Positions 1-8,695 are shown, counted from the first letter of the stretch. The stretch is DNA of 64,000 nucleotides from an uncultured Aeriscardovia sp. (GCA_903789525.1 CAIFER010000001.1:1054001-1118000); one strand, 5' to 3'. Notes: generated by a model from the sequence alone, not told the origin. A program made the numbers and translations.

Positions 1-1256
1 CAGTTGCGGTCGCCTAAAATCCCGTCCACAAAAGTAGCAGGATCAAAGACAGCCAAATCATCTGGGCCTTCGCCCAAACCTACGAGCTTAACAGGTACTT
101 TCAAAGCATTTTGGACAGAAAGAACAATGCCGCCCTTCGCTGAGCCGTCGAGTTTGGTGAGCACAATACCCGTAATGCCAATTGCTTGAGCGAAGACACG
201 TGCTTGTTCCATTCCGTTTTGACCAGTCGTCGCATCTAGCACGAGTAAAACTTCGCCAACCGGTGTCGTCTTTTCAATCACGCGCCGAATCTTGCCCAGC
301 TGATCCATGAGGTTGCGCTTATTTTGCAGACGACCAGCGGTATCCACGATCAGTACATCTGCACCAGATTCCTTCGCCTGGTGAGCTGCATCAAATGCGA
401 CCGACGCTGGATCCGCACCATCGTGATCAGCTCGCACGACAGTAATGCTCGACTGATGAGCCCACGTCTCCAACTGCTCTGCTGCAGCCGCGCGGAACGT
501 ATCAGCAGCGGCCATGACAACTTTCTTTCCCTCAGCAACGAAGAGTCGACCGAGTTTGCCTGCTGTCGTTGTCTTGCCAGTGCCGTTAACGCCAACCATC
601 ATGATGACTGACAGTTTCCCTTGGGCTGACGGCTTCAAAGCTTCAAGCTGCCGATCAGTATCCCTGCCGATTGCATCTAAGAGCTGATCTCGCAAAAGCG
701 CACGAATTTGCTGAGGATCATGCTGACCGGTGACACGTGAATCCGACCGCAACTGAGAGACGATATGCTCACTTGCATCCGCGCCGACATCTGCCATCAG
801 GAGCGTATCTTCAACGTCCTCCCAATCTTCCTCACTCAACGTATCGCGCGAAAGAATGCGCAAAAGCGTGGCGCCAAAGGGATTGCGGGAATGAGCAAGC
901 CGCGAGCGCAGACGGACGAGACGGGACGCTGACTTTTCAGGAGCCGCAAGCTGTTGAGTTGCAGATTGTTGAGCCGATGACGGTGATGGAGCCGATGGCG
1001 CTGACTGCGCTGGTTTCGGTGACGACGCAGGTTGATGTGGGTGCGCATTCGACTGCGGCTGTGCACTTGGCTGCGATGGCGCTTGCGCCTGCTTCTTTTG
1101 CTCCCGTTGCTCTTGCTGCTCCACATTGTGCACGGTGTGCGCATTGTTTGCAGTGTGCGTCTGCTGCGCACGACGATGTGCTGTTACACCTGCAATCACG
1201 CCGATAATCGCAATGAGAGCGACAACAGCAATAACAATCCATACCCAGTCAGCCAT
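1..1256 (-). CDS. ftsY: Signal recognition particle receptor FtsY (3' end cut by window edge)
   Basis: SRP receptor GTPase that docks ribosome-SRP complexes at the membrane for co-translational insertion. About 418 codons are visible. An N-terminal hydrophobic segment (residues about 3-24) is followed by a Gln/Ala/Pro-rich linker to about residue 105, then the N and G domains. The P-loop GVNGTGKTTT is near residue 220 and DTAGRLQNKRN is near 300. The sequence reaches ...DGILGDRN at the window edge, so only the last few codons are missing. The ATG at 1256 is chosen because the in-frame ATG-like triplet just upstream is followed at once by a stop. It lies 15 bp downstream of the membrane-anchored hypothetical and is probably co-transcribed with it. 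The N-terminal membrane anchor is typical of actinobacterial FtsY. Confidence 0.95.
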   Translation of the reverse strand, partial: MADWVWIVIAVVALIAIIGVIAGVTAHRRAQQTHTANNAHTVHNVEQQEQREQKKQAQAPSQPSAQPQSNAHPHQPASSPKPAQSAPSAPSPSSAQQSATQQLAAPEKSASRLVRLRSRLAHSRNPFGATLLRILSRDTLSEEDWEDVEDTLLMADVGADASEHIVSQLRSDSRVTGQHDPQQIRALLRDQLLDAIGRDTDRQLEALKPSAQGKLSVIMMVGVNGTGKTTTAGKLGRLFVAEGKKVVMAAADTFRAAAAEQLETWAHQSSITVVRADHDGADPASVAFDAAHQAKESGADVLIVDTAGRLQNKRNLMDQLGKIRRVIEKTTPVGEVLLVLDATTGQNGMEQARVFAQAIGITGIVLTKLDGSAKGGIVLSVQNALKVPVKLVGLGEGPDDLAVFDPATFVDGILGDRN

Positions 1257-1271
1257 TCATTCCTCCTGATT

Positions 1272-1949
1272 TCAGCGTTCTTCAGTTGTGTTTTCGCCCG
1301 TATTTTTCTGCAGATCTCTGCGTGCAGATTCCTTCTCCGTCTTTGAGACGAGATTGGCGAGTGCAGGTGATTGTGCTTTCTCTTCAGTCGTCCGACGATC
1401 TGGGTGTGGCGACGGTATCCATGCTGGGACAACGGCTGGCGATGTCCGGACTGTCACTCGCGGATGCGGCGCTGGAAGGGGAGTAGACGTAGCAGCGCGT
1501 TGTGCAGGAGCCGCAGCAGTAAACCGAGTAGCAGTACGCTGTGTGCGAGTGCGCTGAGCCGACTGCGTACGTTGGACATCAGCCTCATCAGTCTGCCCTC
1601 CAGTGCGTTCCGGCTCGAGCGGAGTAGGCCGTCCAAATGCATGGACTTCCACCACGTTGTGACTCGTTGCAATGACAGGCTGCGATGCACCTTGCCAGTA
1701 CGAGCTCGCTGGATCAGCGGTCGAACCAGGGCGAACATGCACTGCCGGCGCAATCGCCAAACCCGGTGCTACAACGCGATTTGTTCCTCGCTTTTTCTCT
1801 GCCTCACGGATGCGGCGCTGATGCCACTCAAACCCATCAGGAATATGAGACGAGAGCGCATCTGAATACGACTCAGCACGCGCCAACGCCAGTACGGCGA
1901 TCAGCAGGACAGCGATCACAGCAGCCCAGCACAGAAGAATAATGATCAC
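1272..1949 (-). CDS. Membrane-anchored hypothetical protein upstream of ftsY
   Basis: 225 residues starting at a GTG codon. Residues 1-22 form one hydrophobic helix (IIILLCWAAVIAVLLIAVLA), so the rest is held at the membrane. After it come a basic region and a long Ala/Thr/Pro/Arg-rich low-complexity stretch, with no enzymatic motif I recognise. It ends 15 bp before ftsY on the same strand, which suggests a two-gene unit. Its architecture (one N-terminal helix and a disordered tail) resembles small division or secretion accessory proteins, but no function can be assigned. The start is uncertain because no strong Shine-Dalgarno is visible. Confidence 0.6.
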   Translation of the reverse strand: MIIILLCWAAVIAVLLIAVLALARAESYSDALSSHIPDGFEWHQRRIREAEKKRGTNRVVAPGLAIAPAVHVRPGSTADPASSYWQGASQPVIATSHNVVEVHAFGRPTPLEPERTGGQTDEADVQRTQSAQRTRTQRTATRFTAAAPAQRAATSTPLPAPHPRVTVRTSPAVVPAWIPSPHPDRRTTEEKAQSPALANLVSKTEKESARRDLQKNTGENTTEER

Positions 1950-2091
1950 AATTCCATAGTGCCACCATCTCTGCCTTCACCAAACTTTTCCTATGCCTGT
2001 GGACGAATACTTCCCTATATTTCGTTGATCCGCGCCATGAGTGGCATCTTCATCGAACAAATCGTCACAGTGCCTGTGGAAAATGATGTAC

Positions 2092-2931
2092 ATGGCACGA
2101 GCAGAGAGAATGACTGCGCAACAGCGTCGCGAACAACTGATTAGCGTAGGCCGGTCACTTTTCGCGCGTGAAGGCTATGAGGCCGTCAGCGTGGAGGAAA
2201 TCGCTGCCAACGCACACGTCAGCAAGCCGATTGTGTATGAGCATTTTGGTGGGAAAGAAGGACTGTACGCCGTCATCGTCGATCGTGAAATGCGCAAATT
2301 GACGCACATGCTCACCACTTCCCTCCAGCAAACCGACGATCATCCGCGTCATTTGACCGAAAAAGCAGCACTTGCCCTGCTCACATATATTGATGAGGAT
2401 GGCGACGGATTCCAAATCCTCACTCGTGACTCGCCGGTCACGCAGTCAGATAGTTCCTTCAGCTCTTTGCTCGGCGACATCAGTAGCCGGGTTGAAAACT
2501 TGCTGTCCCAAACATTCCGTGCTCATCACATTCCAGTCGATTCCGCTCCGTTTTATGCGCAAATGCTCGTGGGAATGGTCGTTTATACCGGTCAATACTG
2601 GGCTGCTCACCATCAAGCAAGCAAAGAGAAACTCGCCGCGGATATCGTCAACCTTGCGTGGAACGGACTGAGCCGAATGAGTGCAGATCCGCACCTGCAA
2701 TTTGAGGGAGCGGAGGCGCAGAAGCGATGGGAAGCTCACCAAAAGCAGTGTGAACGCGAACACGAGCATGAGCTCAAGGCTGCGCAGAAGGTCGCTCGCA
2801 AAGTCCACAAAACTGAATCGAAAGCTGAGCGAAAGACCCGCAAGGTGCAAGCTAAGGCTCAAGCGAAGATCATGAAGATCGAGGCTCACGCTGGCGGTAT
2901 TGCAGAGGGAGTACTCTCGAAAGCGTCATAA
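2092..2931 (+). CDS. TetR/AcrR family transcriptional regulator with long basic C-terminal tail
   Basis: A TetR-type helix-turn-helix occupies residues about 8-55: RREQLISVGRSLFAREGYEAVSV, then EEIAANAHVSKPIVYEHFGGKEGLY. The ligand-binding helical domain runs to about residue 205. After that there is an unusual 70-residue tail of Lys/Ala/Glu heptads (KAAQKVARKVHKTESKAERK...) that looks like a basic coiled coil. In-frame ATGs also occur at 2083 and 2086; 2092 (MARAERMTAQQ) is preferred because the conserved family start begins there and GTGGA lies upstream. It is a single gene, and its target is not evident from its neighbours. The fold assignment is firm; the role of the tail is unknown. Confidence 0.85.
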   Translation: MARAERMTAQQRREQLISVGRSLFAREGYEAVSVEEIAANAHVSKPIVYEHFGGKEGLYAVIVDREMRKLTHMLTTSLQQTDDHPRHLTEKAALALLTYIDEDGDGFQILTRDSPVTQSDSSFSSLLGDISSRVENLLSQTFRAHHIPVDSAPFYAQMLVGMVVYTGQYWAAHHQASKEKLAADIVNLAWNGLSRMSADPHLQFEGAEAQKRWEAHQKQCEREHEHELKAAQKVARKVHKTESKAERKTRKVQAKAQAKIMKIEAHAGGIAEGVLSKAS

Positions 2932-3007
2932 AAACAGTTATCAATAGTCGCCAAACAGTCGTTCAACAAACTTCTCGGTGGTGAAATAGAGCGAAGGCAG
3001 GTGTCAC

Positions 3008-3589
3008 ATGCTTCTCAGCGATCGCGATATTCGAAAAGCAATGGACGCTGGCGACATCGTCTTTGACCCATACACTCCAGAGATGATTCAGCCTGCTTCA
3101 ATTGATGTGCGGCTCGATCGGTTCTTCCGCATTTTTAACAGCCGCGAGTACACGTGCATTGATCCGGCCGAAAATCAAGGAGCACTCACTGAGGAATTCT
3201 CTGTCGACGCCGATCAGCCGATGATCTTGCATCCAGGTGAATTTGTGCTCGGTTCGACACTCGAAAACATCCATATTTCAGGTTCACTCGGCGCTCGACT
3301 CGAAGGAAAGAGCTCACTTGGCCGTCTTGGCATCTTGACACATTCGACTGCGGGCTTCATTGATCCAGGATTCGACGGGCATATCACACTCGAGCTTTCA
3401 GACGTCAATTCGTTGCCGGTCAAGCTGTGGCCAGGCATGAAAATCGGCCAAATTTGCTTCTTCTCGCTGAGCTCCCCTGCCGAACACCCATACGGATCAC
3501 AGGGAGTCGGTTCACACTATCAAGGCCAGCGAGGACCGACACCATCCCGTTCATATAAGAATTTTTATCGCGCGCACATCGCAGACTAA
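3008..3589 (+). CDS. dcd: dCTP deaminase (actinobacterial bifunctional dCTP deaminase/dUTPase type)
   Basis: 193 residues, full length for the trimeric dUTPase-like family. It supplies dUMP for thymidylate synthesis by deaminating dCTP; actinobacterial members often also hydrolyse dUTP. Visible motifs are [15 protein letters not shown], the catalytic-loop region [27 protein letters not shown] (substrate and catalytic Glu region), and the C-terminal [14 protein letters not shown] lid. A good ribosome site (AGGCAGGTG) precedes the ATG. It stands alone on plus, convergent with the ferric-reductase-like gene 31 bp downstream. Whether this copy is mono- or bifunctional cannot be told by eye. Confidence 0.95.
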   Translation: MLLSDRDIRKAMDAGDIVFDPYTPEMIQPASIDVRLDRFFRIFNSREYTCIDPAENQGALTEEFSVDADQPMILHPGEFVLGSTLENIHISGSLGARLEGKSSLGRLGILTHSTAGFIDPGFDGHITLELSDVNSLPVKLWPGMKIGQICFFSLSSPAEHPYGSQGVGSHYQGQRGPTPSRSYKNFYRAHIAD

Positions 3590-3620
3590 TTAAGCCACAT
3601 CTCAACCACATGGTGTCAAT

Positions 3621-4922
3621 TCACATGGTGAGGCGCTCGTCACACAGACGATTCCGCGCAACGCCACAGTTTCGCAACACGTATTCTGTACCGATGACGC
3701 CCGCGGCTGGTCCCACCACGATGAACAATCCTCGCGCAAGGAGATCGGGATTCACCATCTGCCGCACATCTTCTGCAGTAACACGATGAAGATGAGAGCG
3801 GAACTCCACGCCCGTCAACGATTCAAAGTCGCGAGCGTAATACAGATCAGCCTTTCGTGAGACGATATCGAGCACGCATATCTGACGCTTACCTGCCCAC
3901 GTCTGAGCAATGCCGAGAAGTGGCGCAATACCGGCTCCCATGCCAATCAGAACGAGTGGCGAATCTGCATGGCGTTCAATTTCTTTGTCGAACTGCCCGA
4001 ACGGCCCTTCGAGCAATACCGAAGTACCTGTGGGAACATCCCCCATACGAGCCGTCAAATCCCCAGACGCGTGAATGGTAAACGTCACTGTGTGCTTGGC
4101 TCGATCCAACGACGAAACAGAAAACGGATGAGCCACGCTCGAAAAGTGCGGTACGCCGTGGAACGAGATGAAATAGAAATCTCCCGGCTGAGGTAGACGC
4201 GCATGCGAATCAAGCGCGATGCCAATCTGCCACGTAGAAGGTGTCAGAGTCGTATTCGCTACAACCGTCCCTTGCCGACTTGGTGCGACCGGCGCAACGA
4301 ACTTTGCCCACGCATACGTGCCAAGTGAAAGGGCGGAATAGATCCACAGCACGATTATGAAGCCAGTCAGGCGGTTGACGCGCGGGATCGAAGAAATATG
4401 AATCAGGATAAGTGCGATTGCCACGAAATTCAGGCGATGGATCCACACGCTCACCTCATGAGTGATGACCTTCTCCCACCAGCGACGGAATCGACGCATC
4501 CACCCAACGCGATCAGTAATCCAACCGGAGAGAAACACGATTGCGGCGAGCACAGTGAACAATTCGATGTACCACGCGCTGAGGCCAGTTACACGAGTCA
4601 GTGCATGAAAAGTCGTAGAAAACAGCACGTGAAGACCCGCCGATATGAGCGCCGCTACGCCAAGCACTCCGTGGAGAAAGTACAGCGATGGGAGGCCAAT
4701 CGCTCTTTCGAGCCAGAGCGGACGCGTGGATAGCGCTGTTGCAACGAGCCACCACACGTACGCGAGAAGACCAAGGTCGGTGACGAGGATTCTCTGTGGG
4801 GCGTCGACGAGTCCTGCGTCGAGGAATCTGACCAACGGGAGAGGTAGAACGACGAGACAAAGAACCCAGGCTAGGACAGTCGCCACGGAATGTTTCACGT
4901 GAAACATCATGATTGAATGCAT
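3621..4922 (-). CDS. Ferric-reductase-like transmembrane flavoprotein (NOX/FRE family)
   Basis: 433 residues. The N-terminal half has about six transmembrane helices of the ferric-reductase-like haem domain. Two His pairs about 14 residues apart (FLHGVLG...GLHVLF and WIHRLNF...LIHIS) are candidate ligands for two haems. The C-terminal half is an FAD/NAD(P)-binding reductase: HPFSVSS (flavin motif) and LIGMGAGIAPLLGIAQTW (NAD-binding). It would move electrons from cytosolic NAD(P)H across the membrane. It lies 10 bp downstream of an anchored flavodoxin and is probably translated with it. ATGs at 4922, 4910 and 4907 are all possible; the parS palindrome overlaps the MFHVKH codons. The acceptor (iron, oxygen, or the anchored flavodoxin) is unknown. 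Confidence 0.8.
   Translation of the reverse strand: MHSIMMFHVKHSVATVLAWVLCLVVLPLPLVRFLDAGLVDAPQRILVTDLGLLAYVWWLVATALSTRPLWLERAIGLPSLYFLHGVLGVAALISAGLHVLFSTTFHALTRVTGLSAWYIELFTVLAAIVFLSGWITDRVGWMRRFRRWWEKVITHEVSVWIHRLNFVAIALILIHISSIPRVNRLTGFIIVLWIYSALSLGTYAWAKFVAPVAPSRQGTVVANTTLTPSTWQIGIALDSHARLPQPGDFYFISFHGVPHFSSVAHPFSVSSLDRAKHTVTFTIHASGDLTARMGDVPTGTSVLLEGPFGQFDKEIERHADSPLVLIGMGAGIAPLLGIAQTWAGKRQICVLDIVSRKADLYYARDFESLTGVEFRSHLHRVTAEDVRQMVNPDLLARGLFIVVGPAAGVIGTEYVLRNCGVARNRLCDERLTM
4891..4906. promoter_or_regulatory. parS centromere site (perfect 16-bp palindrome)
   Basis: TGTTTCACGTGAAACA is a perfect match to the conserved bacterial parS sequence bound by ParB. It is embedded in the first codons of the ferric-reductase-like gene, where it encodes MFHVKH. 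ParB nucleates and spreads from such sites to segregate the origin domain. Two further identical copies lie at 21145 and 51373. The identity is read directly from sequence; ParB binding is inferred from the family. Confidence 0.92.
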
Positions 4923-4932
4923 CCGCCCAGAG

Positions 4933-5679
4933 TCAGTGCTTCATGAGGCCAAGGCCTCGAAGCCAGTGATCGACATCAGGCTTTGCTTGCGCTGCCTGCA
5001 ACCCCTCGGCATAGAAGCCGTCGCGAATAGTTGCCTTCGGATATTGCTGACGCAACTGGTCTTGGAAGTTGCCAAGCCCAGAGCCTTCACTCGTCGCAAA
5101 CGGAATGACTGTCTTACCGTTGAGATCTTCCTTGTCCAGGAAGGTGCGGACAACCATCGGATATTCACCCCACCACACCGGTGAGCCGACAAACACGGTG
5201 GAATACTGCGACACGTCCGGCAACGGATTCTTGATGGCTGGTCGAGCGTTGCTATCTTGCTCCTTTTGAGCTCGGTCAACGATCGACTGATATGCACCCG
5301 TGTAATCCTGCGCAGGCACAATCTCATATTTGTCTGCACCGGTATCGGCGACAATCATGTCAGCGATGCGCATGGTGTTACCGATCTTCGCTGGTTTTGA
5401 CCGGCCATAAATCGCGTTTTTCGAGGAGAAGATGATGACGAGAATCTTCCCATTTCCCAGCTTCACCGTTGAGCGTGCAGATGACTTCCCCGCTGGAGCA
5501 GAAGTACTCGTTGCTGGCGAGGAAGAGTGCGATGCAGAAGAACGCGAGCGAATGACCGCAAAGCTGACGATTGCTGCAATGACAATGACTGCAGCGACAA
5601 CAAAGCCAATCACGCGTGCTGTCATTGACGAACGCGCAGCGGCTTTTGTACCAGGTTTCTGTGTGTTATGAGTGTCCAT
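4933..5679 (-). CDS. Membrane-anchored flavodoxin-like protein
   Basis: 248 residues. After a short basic N-terminus, residues about 24-44 form a hydrophobic helix (VIGFVVAAVIVIAAIVSFAVI). A Ser/Ala/Thr-rich linker follows, then a flavodoxin domain (about residues 80-245). FMN-binding features are KILVIIFSSKN...IGNT with the lengthened phosphate loop of the flavodoxin_4 type, VFVGSPVWWGEYPMVV, and PFATSEGSGLGNFQ. There is no Cys lipobox, so this is a signal anchor. The charge distribution (more Arg/Lys before the helix) predicts the flavodoxin domain outside the cytosol. It lies between a soluble flavodoxin and the transmembrane reductase, which suggests an electron-transfer chain. Topology and cofactor are inferred. 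Confidence 0.85.
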   Translation of the reverse strand: MDTHNTQKPGTKAAARSSMTARVIGFVVAAVIVIAAIVSFAVIRSRSSASHSSSPATSTSAPAGKSSARSTVKLGNGKILVIIFSSKNAIYGRSKPAKIGNTMRIADMIVADTGADKYEIVPAQDYTGAYQSIVDRAQKEQDSNARPAIKNPLPDVSQYSTVFVGSPVWWGEYPMVVRTFLDKEDLNGKTVIPFATSEGSGLGNFQDQLRQQYPKATIRDGFYAEGLQAAQAKPDVDHWLRGLGLMKH

Positions 5680-5695
5680 AGCAATCGTCTTATCC

Positions 5696-5711
5696 CTTCA
5701 AGTGCTTGAAG
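5696..5711. promoter_or_regulatory. Inverted repeat, candidate LysR-type operator (copy 1)
   Basis: CTTCAAGTGCTTGAAG is a perfect palindrome with a 2-bp centre, 17 bp upstream of the anchored flavodoxin start. It contains T-N11-A, the LysR-box geometry. Near-identical copies lie at 6272 (15/16 after reverse complement) and 57708 (14/16). It could also fold as a small hairpin in the transcript. Confidence 0.55.
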
Positions 5712-5721
5712 TGCCAAGTCC

Positions 5722-6225
5722 TCAAAAACCTAGTTGTTGCAACCATGATTGCAATGCTGACTGATCACCGTTGTACAGGAATCCATCGGTGATGTGGGCA
5801 TGAGCGGATGCGGCTAGCTGACGCATCGTTGGCATCGACTCCGAAATCGACGTACCCATCGACGTTGCAAATGGAATAATCGTCTTACCTGAAAGATCCA
5901 CAACGTCAAACACAGTGTGGATTACCATCGGCGGCCGCGCCCACCACGTTGGGAATCCGATGAAAATATTCTGATACTTCGTCAGATCAGGGAGATTTTT
6001 CAGGGCCGGATGAATATTTTGCTGGCGCTCGACGTCACCGCGCTTGGTCGTAGACTCGTAGTCACCATACGGCTGTTGCGGCTCCAAACGGATAAGCGTC
6101 GACCCTGGAATACAGCGATGAATTGCTTGTGCCGCAGTCTCCGTCGTTCCCGATACAGAAAAGTACAGAATTGCTGTCTGACGAGCTGAGCGCTTTCCTG
6201 TTTCCCCTATCATTTCTTGTGCCAT
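5722..6225 (-). CDS. Soluble flavodoxin
   Basis: 167 residues, no signal or membrane segment. The FMN phosphate loop YFSVSGTTETAA is near residue 22. IFIGFPTWWARPPMVIHTVFD and TIIPFATSMGTSIS provide the isoalloxazine-stacking aromatics and the third loop. It is a low-potential electron carrier or quinone/flavin-reductase-like protein. It is the first gene of a minus-strand unit followed by the anchored flavodoxin (42 bp gap) and the transmembrane reductase, and is divergent from a LysR regulator. A CTTCAAG inverted repeat lies about 47 bp upstream of its start. The family call is firm; the partner is unknown. Confidence 0.88.
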   Translation of the reverse strand: MAQEMIGETGKRSARQTAILYFSVSGTTETAAQAIHRCIPGSTLIRLEPQQPYGDYESTTKRGDVERQQNIHPALKNLPDLTKYQNIFIGFPTWWARPPMVIHTVFDVVDLSGKTIIPFATSMGTSISESMPTMRQLAASAHAHITDGFLYNGDQSALQSWLQQLGF

Positions 6226-6271
6226 CGTGTCTCCTTCTCATACGAATTGCACACTATGCACTGTGTACGCT

Positions 6272-6287
6272 CTTCAAGCACTTTAAG
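6272..6287. promoter_or_regulatory. Inverted repeat, candidate LysR-type operator (copy 2)
   Basis: CTTCAAGCACTTTAAG lies in the 144-bp divergent region between the soluble flavodoxin and the LysR gene. Its reverse complement matches the 5696 copy at 15 of 16 bases. The position is typical for a LysR regulator acting on its divergent target and itself. Confidence 0.6.
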
Positions 6288-6369
6288 TCAAGGACGCTTC
6301 TTTGTGCCCTCACCATCTCAGTATGAAACCGCGTGAAATCCTTGAAAATTACCGATTCCTCACGCTAGT

Positions 6370-7422
6370 ATGCAACTGATGAATACTTCACATGAAGTCA
6401 GCTCACCGTCGAGTCCAGATCATCTTCCACTCACAACACTCGTCAACGAAACAACCAATCCGACCGTTTCTGTGACTCAACTCAAGGAACTCGTCGCCTT
6501 CAATGAGCTTGGCACACTCGCCGCGGCTTCTTACGCACTTCACCTCACTCAGCCGACCGTGACTCGCGGTATTCAGCATCTCGAATCCACTCTCGGCGTG
6601 CCGTTGTTCCATCATCGGCCCAATCGACTTGTGCTGACCCGTGCTGGGAAAATATATGCGCAATACGCACGGCGCATTCTCGAACTATATGCCGACTCGC
6701 TTGCTACTGTTCGCGGCTATGTTTCTGCTCACGACGATGCAGCTCACTTGCATATCGGTGCCACACTTCCGGGTCCACTTATGTTGCTCGATCGCATGCA
6801 GACTCTTCCGCATTCTCGAGCGCACGGCCATACGCACGCCTCTGCAGGCACTTCTGTGGACACCTTGCCACATACCTCCCTCGATCATCAACTGTGCCAG
6901 CCCAATCAAGTGATTCCGCGTCTACGGCACTACACTGACGCACTGATCTTCACATCTGAAGAGATTTTCACGTCATCTGCGGTCAGTGACAGCGATGCGA
7001 TCGAGTCTGCCTTCATCGGCTCCGAGCACCTTTCCGTGTGTGTCAATAAGTTCTCTGATCTCGCTAGCCGCCATTCAGTCACATTCGCAGATTTGCACGA
7101 CCAGCAATTCCTTGTCGTCACCGATATCGGCGAGTGGAAAAAGATTATCGAGGACAATATCCCCGGCGCTCGATTCATGTATCAGCAAGATCTGTCTTCG
7201 CTCCTCATTTTGCAGAACTCATCTGTATTTCCGACGTTTATCAGTAATCTCTCACAGGATGAGCACTCACAGCGAGACGATCGTGTGACAGTCCCCATCG
7301 ATGACCCCGCCAACCGCGTCGACGTGTACGGAACCTATCTCATTTCACACAAGAAAAAGGTCATGCCACTCATCCGTGACATGACCCGTCTCTGGCCCTC
7401 GGAAATGAGTACGCCGGATTAG
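6370..7422 (+). CDS. LysR family transcriptional regulator
   Basis: 350 residues. The winged helix-turn-helix spans about residues 35-95: TQLKELVAFNELGTLAAASYALHLTQPTVTRGIQHLESTLGVPLF, then HHRPNRLVLTRAGKIY. The remainder is the periplasmic-binding-like effector domain. An N-terminal extension of about 33 residues precedes the HTH, and ATG 6379 is an alternative start. It is divergent from the flavodoxin unit, the classic LysR arrangement, with a palindromic T-N11-A box between them. A redox- or flavin-related effector is plausible but not shown. Confidence 0.9.
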   Translation: MQLMNTSHEVSSPSSPDHLPLTTLVNETTNPTVSVTQLKELVAFNELGTLAAASYALHLTQPTVTRGIQHLESTLGVPLFHHRPNRLVLTRAGKIYAQYARRILELYADSLATVRGYVSAHDDAAHLHIGATLPGPLMLLDRMQTLPHSRAHGHTHASAGTSVDTLPHTSLDHQLCQPNQVIPRLRHYTDALIFTSEEIFTSSAVSDSDAIESAFIGSEHLSVCVNKFSDLASRHSVTFADLHDQQFLVVTDIGEWKKIIEDNIPGARFMYQQDLSSLLILQNSSVFPTFISNLSQDEHSQRDDRVTVPIDDPANRVDVYGTYLISHKKKVMPLIRDMTRLWPSEMSTPD

Positions 7423-7478
7423 CGCACCAGGCGATTCTGACCGTAAGCTCAAGAATCAGAAGATTCATCGCCGTTGTT

Positions 7479-8390
7479 TTAGATATTGAGCTGACGCAAC
7501 GAAGATCCGAAAATGTTCTCGATGGCCACCGGATCATGATGGTCGAAGAATTGGCTCTTACCTGTGTCGAGCGAATTCATCGCCTTCATATCGTCATCCG
7601 AAAGTTGGAAATCGAAGATATCGAAATTCTCCTCTATACGTGTGCGATGCACTGTCTTCGGGATCGCAACGATTCCACGTTGCAACAGCCAACGAAGGAT
7701 CACCTGTCCATTGGTCTTGCCATAGCGAGCGCCAATCTTGGCAATGCGTGCGTCGGTAAAGATGTGATTCTTACCCTCGGCGAACGGGCCCCATGACTCC
7801 GGCTGTACGCCCTCGTTCTTGAGGAAGTCGACTGACTGCTTCTGCTGGAACCACGGATTGAGCTCAATCTGGTTGACTGCTGGCTTGACGCGTGCCATCA
7901 ACTCAAGGTTCTTGACCTGATCCGGCCAGAAGTTGGAGATACCGATCGAACGGATCTTACCTTCTTGTTGCGCTTCCTCAAGCGCTTTCCATGCTCCGGC
8001 GATGTCGCCATACGGCTGGTGGAGCAAGTACAAATCAAGGTAATCAGTGCCGAGTTTTTCAAGCGATTGATCGATGCCGGCCTGTGCCTTTTCGTAGCTG
8101 AATTCGTTAATCCACAGCTTTGATGTCAAGAAAATATCGTGACGCGGAATGCCGGACGCTTTAATAGCCGCTCCAACAGCCTTCTCATTGCCGTAAGCAG
8201 TGGCCGTATCAATCAACCGATAGCCTACTGCGAGCGCGTCTTCAACAGCTTTTTGTGCCTGGGAAAGATCGGTGATTTGGAAAACACCAAATCCCAGTTG
8301 TGGCATGGTGTGACCGTCGTTGAGTGTGACGGTCGGAACGGATGCAGATGATGCGGACGCTGTAGATGAAGTGCGGGATGTATCAGTCAT
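7479..8390 (-). CDS. Aldo/keto reductase (AKR, 2,5-diketo-gluconate reductase-like)
   Basis: 303 residues of TIM-barrel NADPH-dependent carbonyl reductase. The catalytic tetrad is visible: Asp and Tyr in RLIDTATAYGNE, Lys in FLTSKLW, His in YLLHQPYGD. Nucleotide-binding residues sit in the C-terminal IPKTVHRTRIEEN segment. The N-terminal 22 residues are Ser/Thr-rich. It is a single gene, convergent with lysR (56 bp). An inverted repeat 92-128 bp upstream of its start may regulate it. Substrate unknown; aldehyde detoxification is usual for this class. Confidence 0.93.
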   Translation of the reverse strand: MTDTSRTSSTASASSASVPTVTLNDGHTMPQLGFGVFQITDLSQAQKAVEDALAVGYRLIDTATAYGNEKAVGAAIKASGIPRHDIFLTSKLWINEFSYEKAQAGIDQSLEKLGTDYLDLYLLHQPYGDIAGAWKALEEAQQEGKIRSIGISNFWPDQVKNLELMARVKPAVNQIELNPWFQQKQSVDFLKNEGVQPESWGPFAEGKNHIFTDARIAKIGARYGKTNGQVILRWLLQRGIVAIPKTVHRTRIEENFDIFDFQLSDDDMKAMNSLDTGKSQFFDHHDPVAIENIFGSSLRQLNI

Positions 8391-8481
8391 GATGTCTTCT
8401 TTCAGAAAATGTCACACAGAGGTGACCATCGTGATCATTGACTCCAGCAACGAGTACCTACTCATTGCTTTGACGTGATGT

Positions 8482-8518
8482 CTGAAAAGAGATCACTGGC
8501 CTTTTGACCTCTTTTCAG
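8482..8518. promoter_or_regulatory. 10-bp inverted repeat upstream of aldo/keto reductase
   Basis: CTGAAAAGAG and CTCTTTTCAG are exact reverse complements separated by 17 bp. The position, about 90-130 bp upstream of the reductase start and far from any stop codon on plus, favours an operator over a terminator. No cognate regulator is identified. Confidence 0.4.
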
Positions 8519-8601
8519 GCTGATACTTCCATCATTGCGCTGAAGCATATGGATGAAAATGACTTGTCCCGTACCGTAGTATTCGTGAAATGCATACTCT
8601 C

Positions 8602-8637
8602 TGAGTGTGCTGAATATGTTGAATATGCTGAATGTGC
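8602..8637. repeat. Short 9-bp tandem repeat
   Basis: Four consecutive 9-mers close to TGAATATGC (TGAGTGTGC, TGAATATGT, TGAATATGC, TGAATGTGC). It is intergenic, with no associated gene. Confidence 0.6.
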
Positions 8638-8695
8638 TGTGCGCACCCAGCTTTATATATCAATTCCGCCTATGCACGCCGCTCTGCATATAAAA

